Counted from the stretch's first letter, positions 8,210 to 16,164 are shown. The stretch is 57,453 bases of DNA from Alkalicoccus sp. (GCA_007692495.1 REBZ01000085.1:1-57453); one strand, 5' to 3'. The notes: a model not told the origin generated them from the letters alone. Numbers and translations are program-made.

Positions 8210-9187
8210 TCAGTGGGCCTGGACACCACTTTCAGCGGCATAGTGTGCCATTTTTTCGTAAAGTCTTTTTTCTTCCGGAAAATCTTTTTTATTCAGTACA
8301 CTCGTACCCGATGGATTCTCCAGATCGAGGAAAACGGTTCCTTCAAATTCATAAGTGGCATTTCCACGCAGCTTGATATAGAAGCTTTCGTCTTTTTTAT
8401 TCACAACTGTCTGCACCATACCTCCCGGATTATAGACAGTAATAACTTTATTGAACGGCTGATCTCCGAGAATGCAGGACACAAGGGTGGAAGCTGACAT
8501 AGCCGTCCCGCAGGCATTCGTCAATCCCACGCCCCGTTCATAAGTCCGGACAAAGATTTTTTGATCTGCGAGAATTTTTATGAAGCTTACATTTGTGCCG
8601 TTCGGAAAAAGCTGCCTGCAGTCGTTCGCGCTTTCTCCCGAAGACTGAACTACGGGGTCGTCCACATTATTAACTACTGCTGCAAGATGTGGATTAGGAA
8701 CACTCAAAGCAGTGAAGGATATATCTTCATGAATTTCCGGAATAGGAGTGTTTATCCATTCAGCTTTCTTCGTGAGCATTGGAAGGGAGGCGGGATCGAA
8801 TGAAACAGGTTCAATTGCCACTTCAAAAGTGCGGATCCCTTCATAGATTTCCGGAACTTCCGCCACCGGCAGATCTGCTTTCATCGTTTCAAATACGAGT
8901 TCTTTTTTACCGGTACGGTCAATGGCATATCTGGCTGCACAGCGCAGTCCATTTCCGCACATTTCTGCTTCACTCCCGTCGGAATTAAACATGCGCATCC
9001 TCACGTCAGCCGCTGCACTGCTCATTACAAAAAGAATGCCATCTGATCCTATCGGTCCACCCCGGCGGCTCAGCTGGACCGCGAGCTCTTCCCTTTCTTC
9101 TTCTGTAAATGAATAATCGTTATTCCATTCATCGATAATTATAAAATCATTGCCTGAACCGTGACATTTTAAAAATTCCAGTTTCAC
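8210..9187 (-). CDS. dapF: Diaminopimelate epimerase
   Basis: Converts LL- to meso-diaminopimelate for lysine and peptidoglycan synthesis. Both catalytic cysteines are present: MCGNGLRC (about residue 77) and TNACGTAMSA (about residue 235), with the N-terminal KCHGSGNDFIIID signature. At 325 residues it is about 40 longer than B. subtilis DapF (284), the extra being mainly a C-terminal tail (FPEEKRLYEK..). I start at GTG 9187 because GGAGA sits 7 nt upstream; the upstream extension runs into repeat sequence. Not linked to other lysine genes. Confidence 0.9.
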   Translation of the reverse strand: MKLEFLKCHGSGNDFIIIDEWNNDYSFTEEEREELAVQLSRRGGPIGSDGILFVMSSAAADVRMRMFNSDGSEAEMCGNGLRCAARYAIDRTGKKELVFETMKADLPVAEVPEIYEGIRTFEVAIEPVSFDPASLPMLTKKAEWINTPIPEIHEDISFTALSVPNPHLAAVVNNVDDPVVQSSGESANDCRQLFPNGTNVSFIKILADQKIFVRTYERGVGLTNACGTAMSASTLVSCILGDQPFNKVITVYNPGGMVQTVVNKKDESFYIKLRGNATYEFEGTVFLDLENPSGTSVLNKKDFPEEKRLYEKMAHYAAESGVQAH

Positions 9188-9284
9188 TTTATCTTCTCCT
9201 TTTATTAAGTTTTGGCTGCATTGAAAAATAATATGGGTGGAAGGGACGTCCGCCTTCGTATCCAGCATGAGCTTACCGGAAGTC

Positions 9285-9334
9285 GAAAGCAGGGAACTGG
9301 ATACCTGCACATAAAAAACTTTATCAACAGCCTG
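9285..9334. repeat. Family-1 element end fragment (copy F)
   Basis: GAAAGCAGG..ACATAAAAA..CTTTATCAACAGCCTG matches the right-hand 50 bp of copy B. It lies upstream of dapF and directly against the terminator at 9337. Confidence 0.6.
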
Positions 9335-9336
9335 AT

Positions 9337-9376
9337 AAAAAAGCCTTCATAACACACAGTGTTATGAAGGCTTTTT
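9337..9376. terminator. Bidirectional terminator between HesB-like gene and dapF
   Basis: AAAAAAGCCTTCATAACAC-acag-TGTTATGAAGGCTTTTTT is a near-perfect stem with T-runs on both strands. It ends the minus-strand HesB-like transcript. Confidence 0.85.
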
Positions 9377-9405
9377 TGAACGGGAAAGGATTTAACCCTC
9401 CAGCT

Positions 9406-9690
9406 TTAGCAGCAGTCGCTGCTGCCATTATTCATGACAAGGCCGCCGCCGTCATCTGTCTGCTGGAAAGCGAGTTCCAGGTTTCCAGACTGTTCGTGGG
9501 CAATCCGGTCGAACGCGACCTGGAGCCCGTTAATTTCTTCCACAATATCTTCTTCTGCCGGCGCATCCAGCGCCAGTCCAAGCTGAGGACCTCCTCAGCC
9601 CATACCTGCTGTGAAGATTTTAATGTTGGAAGCTTCGTGTTCTTTCATAATATCAGTAATATACTGCTTTGCTTTTTCAGTAATCTGCAT
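9406..9690 (-). CDS. HesB/IscA-superfamily protein with in-frame UGA: candidate selenoprotein
   Basis: A 94-codon frame that is continuous except for one UGA at codon 32 (9595-9597). Translation before it ends in FTAGMG; after it, GGPQLGLALDAPAEED continues in the same frame and ends in SSDCC and TAA. Iron-sulfur HesB/IscA-like relatives have a conserved Cys exactly at this point (AGMG-C-GGP). The start follows GAGGTG. HesB-like proteins are a known selenoprotein family, so UGA may encode selenocysteine; a hairpin 18 nt downstream fits. A nonsense mutation (then a pseudogene making a 31-residue peptide) or read error is the alternative. Codon use and reading frame after the UGA look intact, with no other lesion. 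Function would be Fe-S or metal handling. It follows the metal-binding lipoprotein gene, about 60 bp away. Confidence 0.72.
9558..9576 (-). promoter_or_regulatory. SECIS-like hairpin downstream of the in-frame UGA
   Basis: On the minus strand CTGGCGC-TGGAT-GCGCCGG forms a 7-bp stem (one G-U) with a 5-nt loop whose second base is G. The stem begins 18 nt and the loop 25 nt after the UGA, within the usual bacterial SECIS spacing. A second hairpin (9582-9599, GCTGAGG/CCTCAGC) contains the UGA itself. The region codes for LALDAPA, so chance pairing cannot be excluded. Confidence 0.4.
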
Positions 9691-9722
9691 GATTTCACCT
9701 CTTTTACAGCTTTTCTTCAAAT

Positions 9723-9751
9723 ATTTTATCAATAAAATCATAAGAAAACAA
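9723..9751 (-). promoter_or_regulatory. Possible promoter of the HesB-like gene
   Basis: On the minus strand TTGTTT (9746-9751) and TAAAAT (9723-9728) are separated by 17 bp, 33 bp upstream of the ATG. It would start transcription right after the lipoprotein gene stop. Confidence 0.4.
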
Positions 9752-10675
9752 TTAGTCTGCTTCATTTCGGCTTAAACCTTCTATAAAGGTTTCAGCATTA
9801 TGTCTCATCATGTCTATATACGAAGCTGCTTCGCTTCCTTCTTCTCCTATTGCATCAGTATATACTTCTCCCGCAATTCCCACTCCGGAGTTGTCTGCCA
9901 CCGTTTCCATATAACGTGGATCAACAGTCGACTCCACAAATACAGCCGGGACTTCTCTCTCCTGAATGACATTTATAATACGATTGATCTGTCCGCTCGT
10001 TCCTTCCTCATGAGAATTCATTTCCCATATTCCATCGGAGTCAAATCCGAAATCTTCCGCAAAATATTTAAAGGCATTTTCACTGACAATGATCATACGA
10101 TGATCTTCCTCAATTCTCTCTGTGCCTTCTTCGATTTCAGCTGTAAGCTCTTCTATCTGCTGTTTATAATTTTCAGCGTTTTCTTCGAATATTTCTGCAC
10201 CTTCCGGATCTCTTTCTGAAAGGTCGGCTGTAATATTATCAATATAATACTCTGCATTTTTCGGACTCAGCCAGGCATGGGGATCAGGAGCCTCTTCTCC
10301 TTCCAGCGGAATCGGCTCAATTCCTTCTGACATTTCAATGATTTCCGTATCTGCTGCATTATCCATTATCCGCTCCAGCCACTCTTCAAGATTTAAACCG
10401 TTCGTGTAAAATACAGCCGATTCGTTTACTTTCCTGAAATCGCTCGGCACAGGTTCGTATTCATGGGGCTCTTCTCCGACCGGAACAATATAATCAACTT
10501 CGCCCCGTTCTCCAAGAACAGCCTCGGTCATATCTGCCAGCACAGAAAAACTGGCTGTCACATAAAGACCCCCACCGTCGTTATTTTCATTTCCGCCTTC
10601 TGCTTCCTCATTATTACTTCCGCACGCCGAAAGCAGGAAGAGCGACAGGCCCGATAAATATAATATTTTTTTCAT
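9752..10675 (-). CDS. Zinc/manganese ABC transporter substrate-binding lipoprotein (TroA/ZnuA family)
   Basis: Extracellular lipoprotein that captures Zn2+ or Mn2+ for an ABC importer. Signal peptide with lipobox LLSAC (Cys about residue 18), then a Gly/Asn/Glu-rich linker. Likely metal ligands: His in GEEPHEYEP, His in PDPHAWLSP, His in MNSHEEGT, Asp in ESTVDPRY. A His at the third position (Glu in typical Mn-specific PsaA-like proteins) points to zinc, or to a TroA-like mixed site. Start at 10675 chosen because GGAGG lies 9 nt before that ATG. Very acidic overall. No ATPase or permease gene is nearby, so it must work with a transporter encoded elsewhere. Confidence 0.87.
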   Translation of the reverse strand: MKKILYLSGLSLFLLSACGSNNEEAEGGNENNDGGGLYVTASFSVLADMTEAVLGERGEVDYIVPVGEEPHEYEPVPSDFRKVNESAVFYTNGLNLEEWLERIMDNAADTEIIEMSEGIEPIPLEGEEAPDPHAWLSPKNAEYYIDNITADLSERDPEGAEIFEENAENYKQQIEELTAEIEEGTERIEEDHRMIIVSENAFKYFAEDFGFDSDGIWEMNSHEEGTSGQINRIINVIQEREVPAVFVESTVDPRYMETVADNSGVGIAGEVYTDAIGEEGSEAASYIDMMRHNAETFIEGLSRNEAD

Positions 10676-10724
10676 ATACATTTCCCTCCACTTCTCACAA
10701 TACATTTTTACTCTGGTTATAATT

Positions 10725-10762
10725 GTTTCACTAAGGAAACATTTCCTTAATTATAATTATTA
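10725..10762. promoter_or_regulatory. Candidate metal-regulator operator upstream of the lipoprotein gene
   Basis: Two overlapping palindromes lie 50-90 bp upstream: GTTTC-actaag-GAAAC (10725-10740), which resembles the MntR box (TTTGCCTTAAGGAAAC), and TAAT-T-ATTA (10754-10762), the core of the Zur box. The region is AT-rich, so either could be chance. Confidence 0.3.
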
Positions 10763-10871
10763 AAATGTTTGTTGTAAAGGAAAATAATTTGCCCTGGAGC
10801 AAACTGTTCATATTTCGTTTCCCGAATATTTCTGCTACGATGAATATAATTCAATTTCAAGGAGGCATTTG

Positions 10872-12824
10872 ATGAATAAACGGACAGTAACAATTACCGA
10901 TTTGGAAAGACTGCATATGATTCAGGATCTGGTCTTTTCCCCTGACGGGAAAAAGCTCGCCTTCGTACGAAAAAAAATAACAGGGGATGACTACTGCTCC
11001 CACCTCTTTGTGCAGGACACCTCTTCCTCCTCGTCAGTACAGTGGACATTTGGAAACGGCACAGCAGGTAGTCCCCAGTATTCGCCGGATGGAAAATGGC
11101 TTATTTTCAGCGGGACAAAAAGTGCCGGTGATAAGCCGCAGCTTTTTTTGTTTGCAGTAGACGGTGGAGAAGCAGAACAGTTAACGGACCTTCCTGAAGG
11201 GGCATATCGTCCAAGATGGAACGAAGAGTCTTCCGAAATCCTGTTCTCAACTCCACTTGTACCCGGCGGAGACCCTGCCGTTTTTGAGGAAGAATCAAAA
11301 ACACCAGAGCCTCTAATAATAGACTCGTTAAAATACAAATCAGATGCCGCGGGTTTTTTTACAGACAAACGCAGGCAGCTGGCTGTTTTATCTCTTTCCA
11401 GTAAAAAAATAAACGTACTTACAGAAGAAAATTTTGATCTGGAACCGGCTGACTGGAACAAAAAAGGCAGTCAAATTCTTTACCTCGCCGATAAACATGA
11501 AGATTCCTCCGTTGGAACCGACCTTTATCTTTTTAACAGAAAAAGTGGAGAGCATAAGAAAATCATGCAGGGAGCTTTTTCACAGGCTTCGTTTTCCCCG
11601 GACGATACAAAAATAGCTGTTTTTGGGCATGAACAGGAATTTAAAGGGGCGACGCAGAGTGAAGTCTGGATATATGATGTGGAATCAGTGCAGGCCGCTT
11701 GTTTAACAGAGCAACACGACCTTGGCTTTACCGATACGATGATCGGTGATATTCAATCTGCTTCTTCCAGTTCCGGCCCTTATTGGCGGGGGGATGGAAA
11801 AGCAGTTTATGCTCATGCCTCCTATCACGGCAGTACTAATTTGTATGAAATTACGACAGATGGTACCGTGACACCAAAAACAGAAGGAAAGCATCACGTC
11901 TTTGCTTCTGCTGTTCACTCTCCGACAGCTACGGCAGCCGCAGCCATAAGTCGTCCAGACGATCCAGGAGAAATCTATATTTCGTCCCTCGATGCCCCCG
12001 ACTGGAAGCAGCTCACTTCGCTGCACGAAATTTTTCACGAGGAGGTTCAGCTGTTTTCGCCGGAAGAAATCTGGTTTAAGGCAAAAGATGGACTGGATCT
12101 CCAGGGATGGATTATTCGACCGGATGATTCGGCTGGTCAGGGACTGCTTGAGATTCATGGTGGCCCCCATGCGATGTATGGCAGCACGTTTTTTCACGAA
12201 ATGCAGCTTTTGGCTTCCCGGGGTTATACAGTGTTTTACTGCAATCCACGAGGCAGCCACGGCTATGGCCAGCAGTTTGTTAATGCTGTACGAGGGGATT
12301 ACGGAGGTATGGACTACGAAGACATTATGAGCTTTACAGACGAAGTTCTTAACCGCTTTGACGAAGTTGATAAAAACAAGCTTGGGGTCACCGGAGGCAG
12401 CTATGGGGGATTCATGACCAATTGGATAACAGCCCATACAGACCGCTTTAAAGCGGCTGCTACGCTGCGATGTATATCCAACTGGATCAGTTTCTACGGA
12501 GTGAGTGATATCGGCTACTTTTTTACAGAATGGGAAGTTGGCCGGGACTTTCTCGACGATCCGGATACGCTGTGGAAACATTCACCTCTCAAATATGTCA
12601 GCCGGATAAAGACACCATTACTGATTATGCATGGCGAAAAAGATTTAAGGTGCCCGATTGAACAGGCAGAACAGCTTTTTGTTTCCCTGAAGAAGCTTGG
12701 ACGCTCTACCAGATTTATACGCTTTCCGGAAGCAAACCATGATCTGTCGCGCAGCGGACCACCATATCTCCGCAGGAGGCGGCTGGAAGAACTTACAGGA
12801 TGGTTTGACGAGTACCTGCGCTGA
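10872..12824 (+). CDS. S9 family peptidase (acylaminoacyl-peptidase/prolyl oligopeptidase type, YuxL-like)
   Basis: A 650-residue cytoplasmic serine peptidase. The N-terminal about 390 residues form a TolB/WD40-like beta propeller (repeated SPDGK, SPDDT strands); the C-terminal alpha/beta hydrolase has the nucleophile GGSYGGF (about residue 518), the acid in HGEKDLRCP and the His in EANHDLSRSG. No signal peptide. ATG 10872 is chosen, 6 nt after GGAGG, over the in-frame TTG just before it. It probably trims N-blocked or short peptides. Nudix gene follows after about 70 bp, so the two may be cotranscribed. Confidence 0.92.
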   Translation: MNKRTVTITDLERLHMIQDLVFSPDGKKLAFVRKKITGDDYCSHLFVQDTSSSSSVQWTFGNGTAGSPQYSPDGKWLIFSGTKSAGDKPQLFLFAVDGGEAEQLTDLPEGAYRPRWNEESSEILFSTPLVPGGDPAVFEEESKTPEPLIIDSLKYKSDAAGFFTDKRRQLAVLSLSSKKINVLTEENFDLEPADWNKKGSQILYLADKHEDSSVGTDLYLFNRKSGEHKKIMQGAFSQASFSPDDTKIAVFGHEQEFKGATQSEVWIYDVESVQAACLTEQHDLGFTDTMIGDIQSASSSSGPYWRGDGKAVYAHASYHGSTNLYEITTDGTVTPKTEGKHHVFASAVHSPTATAAAAISRPDDPGEIYISSLDAPDWKQLTSLHEIFHEEVQLFSPEEIWFKAKDGLDLQGWIIRPDDSAGQGLLEIHGGPHAMYGSTFFHEMQLLASRGYTVFYCNPRGSHGYGQQFVNAVRGDYGGMDYEDIMSFTDEVLNRFDEVDKNKLGVTGGSYGGFMTNWITAHTDRFKAAATLRCISNWISFYGVSDIGYFFTEWEVGRDFLDDPDTLWKHSPLKYVSRIKTPLLIMHGEKDLRCPIEQAEQLFVSLKKLGRSTRFIRFPEANHDLSRSGPPYLRRRRLEELTGWFDEYLR

Positions 12825-12897
12825 GAGACTGCGCAGAGGACAGAGATGTCTCTGCATGCTACAATACAGTCAGTAACTGCTGAAAGGAGGCCGTCTT

Positions 12898-13533
12898 TTG
12901 TCCTGTCTTCCCGAAAACCTGTATCATTACTTTAAACAGCGAAAAGCCGGTGTGCTTGATTCTGAACAGTACAGACGATACGCCATCTTTGTACCTCTTG
13001 CGCTGCAGGACGGAGAATTAAGCGTCATTTTTGAAGTTCGTTCCGAATTTGTCCCACAGCCGGGAGAAATTTGTTTTCCCGGCGGCAAAATTGATGACAG
13101 CGATAGCTGTGCCTCAGCCGCCGCAGAAAGAGAACTCTGTGAAGAGCTCGGTGTTTCTCCGGAAGAAGTGGAAATTACTGGAGAGCTGGATTATATGGTT
13201 ACCCCATCCAAATCGATGATCTTTCCTTTCCTTGGAGAAATTAAGAACAGTTCTGTGCTGGAACCGAATCCTGGAGAAGTGAAAGAGATTTTTTCAGTGC
13301 CTCTAAAGGAGCTTCTCGAAATGGAACCTAACGAGCATCGTATTCAGCTCGCTGTTCAGCCGGAGGATGGTTTTCCCTATCACCTGATTCCAAATGGCGA
13401 AGATTACCCGTGGAGTGCTGGGGTTATATACGAACATTTTTACCAGTATAATAATTATATTATCTGGGGACTCACCGCACGTATTCTTACACACGTTCTG
13501 GAAGAAATGAAAAAAGCCCGGACCACGGTTTAA
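12898..13533 (+). CDS. Nudix hydrolase, CoA pyrophosphatase type
   Basis: Cleaves CoA or related nucleotide pyrophosphates. The 211-residue protein has the CoA-ase style FPGGKIDDSDS followed by the Nudix core ERELCEELGV (about residues 59-83); the first acidic residue of the Nudix box is Asp instead of Glu. Start is TTG at 12898, 7 nt after AAAGGAGG; no ATG fits. It converges with mtnN across a shared terminator. Confidence 0.85.
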   Translation: MSCLPENLYHYFKQRKAGVLDSEQYRRYAIFVPLALQDGELSVIFEVRSEFVPQPGEICFPGGKIDDSDSCASAAAERELCEELGVSPEEVEITGELDYMVTPSKSMIFPFLGEIKNSSVLEPNPGEVKEIFSVPLKELLEMEPNEHRIQLAVQPEDGFPYHLIPNGEDYPWSAGVIYEHFYQYNNYIIWGLTARILTHVLEEMKKARTTV

Positions 13534-13548
13534 AGTGGCCGGGCTTTC
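13513..13548. terminator. Bidirectional terminator between Nudix gene and mtnN
   Basis: AAAGCCCGG.CCAC pairs with GTGGCCGGGCTTT; the Nudix stop codon is in the loop. A/T-rich flanks on both sides let it stop both convergent genes. Confidence 0.75.
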
Positions 13549-13559
13549 TGTATGCGGTG

Positions 13560-14261
13560 TCAGCCTCTGCGGCGTATTTCCTCCAGCATGAGCAGCACCA
13601 TTTTTGCTGAGTTTACAGAAGCTGTTTCTAAAAATTCGTCGTAGGAAATTTTTGCATCCTGTCCCGCAATGTCTGACAGGGAACGGATAATAACGAATGG
13701 GCATTGAAACTGATAGCAGACCTGGGCGATCGCCCCTGCTTCCATTTCTGACGCATAGGCATTCTCAAATCGGCTGCGTATTAAAATCTCCTGTTCAACA
13801 CTGCTTACAAAAGAATCGCCGGAAATAATCAATCCTTCTGCAGAATTAATACCAACTTCTCCAGCACATTCTTTCGCCACACCGACTAAAAATTCATCCG
13901 GCTCGTAAAAAGCTGGCATGCGGGGGACCTGTCCGTATTCATATCCAAACACAGTGGCATCTACATCATTGTACCGCACTTCGCTGGATACGACGATATC
14001 CCCGACATTGAGGCTTTTATAAAACCCTCCGGCTGAACCGGTATTTATAATATAATCCGGGTAAAAAAGCTGGTTGAGGAGTGTTGTACTCACAGCAGCA
14101 TTTACTTTCCCAATGCCGGATTTACCAACTATTACGTCTAAACCATGAAGCGTTCCTTCGTAAAATTCACACCCTGCGATCACAGTCTCACTAACGTTTT
14201 TCAATTCCGACTTCAGCAGCTCTACTTCTTCCTCCATAGCACCGATTATTCCAATACGCAT
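13560..14261 (-). CDS. mtnN: 5'-methylthioadenosine/S-adenosylhomocysteine nucleosidase
   Basis: Hydrolyses MTA and SAH to adenine plus thioribose derivatives, recycling SAM by-products. The 233-residue protein starts [16 protein letters not shown] and has NTGSAGGFY (residues 74-82), [10 protein letters not shown] with the ribose-contacting Met-Glu (about residue 171) and RSLSDIAG with the catalytic Asp (about residue 195). In B. subtilis it is followed by mccA-mccB and preceded by yrrT; neither is here, so it is a single-gene unit. Confidence 0.95.
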   Translation of the reverse strand: MRIGIIGAMEEEVELLKSELKNVSETVIAGCEFYEGTLHGLDVIVGKSGIGKVNAAVSTTLLNQLFYPDYIINTGSAGGFYKSLNVGDIVVSSEVRYNDVDATVFGYEYGQVPRMPAFYEPDEFLVGVAKECAGEVGINSAEGLIISGDSFVSSVEQEILIRSRFENAYASEMEAGAIAQVCYQFQCPFVIIRSLSDIAGQDAKISYDEFLETASVNSAKMVLLMLEEIRRRG

Positions 14262-14481
14262 GTAAACATCCCTTCCTGCCGGTTTCTTTCATTTTTTTAT
14301 CTTAACCTACAAATAAAACATAGACAAGCAGTATCTGGAATACTGGAAGATATTTTCCTTTATTTCACCAGATAAACTACTCCATAAATGAAGTTTCTTC
14401 TTTTCATCCTTTCACTAGGGATAACAAATAGAATGAAATAAAGTTTTAAATAGTTTTATACTTCTTATTTAAATTATGGAG

Positions 14482-14514
14482 CTGTTCCGATAAAATTATA
14501 TTGGAACAGGAGGG
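14482..14514 (+). promoter_or_regulatory. Hairpin abutting the ribosome site of yrzA
   Basis: CTGTTCC (14482-14488) pairs perfectly with GGAACAG (14503-14509); the last two bases overlap the ribosome site AGGAGGG (14508-14514). It could modulate translation. The rest of the 259-bp gap upstream to mtnN is AT-rich with no other clear signal. Confidence 0.4.
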
Positions 14515-14520
14515 TATATT

Positions 14521-14736
14521 ATGATTTTAAGACCAGATGCAATCCATGATAAAGTGGAATTTTTTGAAGCGGAAAATCTCCAGAAGCTTGAAGAAAAAAT
14601 TCAGCAGAAAATTGATATTAATGCGGATCTGCTCCTGGAAGTTTATCACGTAACTTATCAGATGGTCCCAGACGCTAAAACAGGCAGAAACTACGCAACA
14701 GCTTCTGTTCATTTTAAACAGCGCAGCAGCCGGTAA
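14521..14736 (+). CDS. yrzA: DUF2536 family protein, YrzA-like
   Basis: A 71-residue protein recognised from DKVEFFEAENLQKLEEKI and the C-terminal ATASVHFKQ, like Bacillus YrzA, which lies in the same mtnN-greA neighbourhood. No function is established. Small, soluble, alpha plus beta appearance. Start ATG is preceded by GGAGGG. It points opposite to the surrounding minus-strand genes, and a repeat element begins 8 bp past its stop. Confidence 0.75.
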   Translation: MILRPDAIHDKVEFFEAENLQKLEEKIQQKIDINADLLLEVYHVTYQMVPDAKTGRNYATASVHFKQRSSR

Positions 14737-14743
14737 CCGTACG

Positions 14744-15124
14744 CTTGTTGATTAAGTTATCATTTTGGAATATTTATTCCAATACGCTTCATAAAAAAAC
14801 TCTAACTTTTAGGGGTCACTACCCTGCCGCGGGGCTGGTCTTCAGCTGTTTGGTCTGCGCCGTAGTCTGACTGCGCTCAACCCCTCCGGTGTCTCCGAAG
14901 TTCCGGTAGGAAAGCCAACTCTTTATCAAAGAAAACAGCTTAAATAAGGGGATTTGGCAGAAAATTTCTTCCTATTTCCCTGCTGCAGCTGCAGGGGCGA
15001 CTCCTTGGCGATCAAGGCCGAGGTAAAGATACATTTAGAAAGAAATCAGCTGAGGCCGGCCCGGCCGGAAGGAGAAAGCAGGAAACCGTCTATCTATACA
15101 TAAAAAATACTTTATCAACAGCCT
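14744..15124. mobile_element. Family-1 MITE-like element, full-length copy B
   Basis: A 381-bp copy in the opposite orientation to copy A. Ends are CTTGTTGATTAAG on the left and CTTTATCAACAGCC on the right, forming imperfect terminal inverted repeats. It fills the gap between yrzA and yrrS and directly touches the yrrS terminator stem. No coding capacity. Confidence 0.82.
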
Positions 15125-15160
15125 GAAACCCTGCCGGATAAAATCCGCCAGGGTTTCAGG
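15122..15160 (-). terminator. Hairpin after yrrS
   Basis: CCTGAAACCCTG pairs perfectly with CAGGGTTTCAGG, with an inner CGGAT/ATCCG stem. The T-tract is supplied only by the adjoining repeat element (minus strand ..GATAAAGTATTTTTT). Confidence 0.7.
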
Positions 15161-15206
15161 TTCGTGTAGTTTAGCTGCACTTAAGAGGGAAACTTCTTAT
15201 GATTTT

Positions 15207-15917
15207 TTAATAAGGATTGGAATTGAGACGTTCTACACTTACTGGCTTCCAGCCTTCGTCCTCAACCCACTCCAGGTGAACACGGTAAGGCCGGTCACGA
15301 TCTCCGTCAGAGGCACTGACAGTTCCTACAGCTGAATACTGATCGCCGCCGTTTTCGAGCCGGTGGACGTTAAGCTCATCTTCATTCGAAGGAAGTCCGG
15401 TGGCGTAACTGATTGCTTCTATCATTTCATTCCAGTTCTGTCCTCCACGGTCAAAGCTCAGGGAAAAATTCTCCTGTGACGTTCCTATTGGCTCCCATTC
15501 CCCGTCTTCAGGTGCTTCATTGTTTTCGTTGGTTTCATTATTTTCATTGTTTTCGTTGTTACCGTTGTTATCATTATTTTCGTTATTTTCGTTGTTACCG
15601 TTGTTATCATTATTTTCGTTGTTTTCTTCATTAGAATTATTTTCAGAATTGCCGCTGTTGTTTTCGACATCTTCTCTTCCGGCATTCAGGTTATTGTTAA
15701 AGCTGTTATCACTATTATTTGTGCCGGTATCTGAGCTGTTGTTAACTGAAATATTTTCTGTGCCATCAGTTGCCGTTTCATCCGAGCCTCCTCCTATAAT
15801 CAGCCCGATGCTTACGACTACTATGAGGAGTGCTACCATACCTATCGATAAGTTTAAAACTGTGTTAAGCTTCCGGTTTTTTTTCTGTCCGGTGCGTTGT
15901 GGAATATTATTACTCAC
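15207..15917 (-). CDS. yrrS: YrrS family protein (DUF1510), membrane-anchored
   Basis: A 236-residue protein with a short basic N-terminus, one membrane segment (about residues 20-45, VLNLSIGMVALLIVV), a long Asn/Glu/Asp-rich extracytoplasmic linker and a C-terminal DUF1510 domain from about residue 140 (WEPIGTSQ, ending RPYRVHLEWVEDEGWKPV). Location after greA matches B. subtilis yrrS, where the gene neighbours a cell-wall synthase gene; function is unknown. Start GTG at 15917 follows GGGAGG; the track-extended frame is rejected. The linker is encoded by 36-bp repeats. Confidence 0.85.
   Translation of the reverse strand: MSNNIPQRTGQKKNRKLNTVLNLSIGMVALLIVVVSIGLIIGGGSDETATDGTENISVNNSSDTGTNNSDNSFNNNLNAGREDVENNSGNSENNSNEENNENNDNNGNNENNENNDNNGNNENNENNETNENNEAPEDGEWEPIGTSQENFSLSFDRGGQNWNEMIEAISYATGLPSNEDELNVHRLENGGDQYSAVGTVSASDGDRDRPYRVHLEWVEDEGWKPVSVERLNSNPY
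15510..15640. repeat. 36-bp coding tandem repeat in yrrS
   Basis: The linker encodes the 12-residue unit ENNENNDNNGNN about two and a half times, with degenerate NNE units on either side. The DNA repeats are nearly identical, so copy number may vary. Confidence 0.75.
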
Positions 15918-16164
15918 TTTATTATATCCTCCCTTGCCTGCTTTCATACTCTTTCGTTATTATAAGCTATTTTGGCTTGAAATTCGACATTATGAAAGAC
16001 TTTCAACTTTTTTTTGCAATTGCTTCTCTCAGTTTTTCGTCTATCATTAAAGGCAAACTCAAGCTTCTGCTTTTATTTTTTACGGGATGCTTTACTATAA
16101 AGTACTGGAGCACTGAGAAAAAAGAAAGGAGGCGCTGCCAGGCAGCCCTCCTTCAAGTTTCTCT

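Noticed and set aside
9406-9690. HesB-like gene as a simple decayed pseudogene
   Set aside because: Not preferred: only one lesion, exactly at the Cys/Sec position, with everything else intact. Kept as an alternative.
9364-9735. Plus-strand open frame of 123 residues
   Set aside because: It is the antisense of the HesB-like gene; no ribosome site and no recognisable protein.
13560-14261. Expected mccA/mccB/yrrT neighbours of mtnN
   Set aside because: None found on either strand near 13-16 kb; absence noted but not scored because they may lie elsewhere.
14737-15206. Frames inside the family-1 elements
   Set aside because: Copies differ by indels that break every frame, so no protein is conserved.
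15510-15640. Repeats that might be a CRISPR array
   Set aside because: The repeats are in frame within yrrS, have no unique spacers, and no cas gene is nearby.
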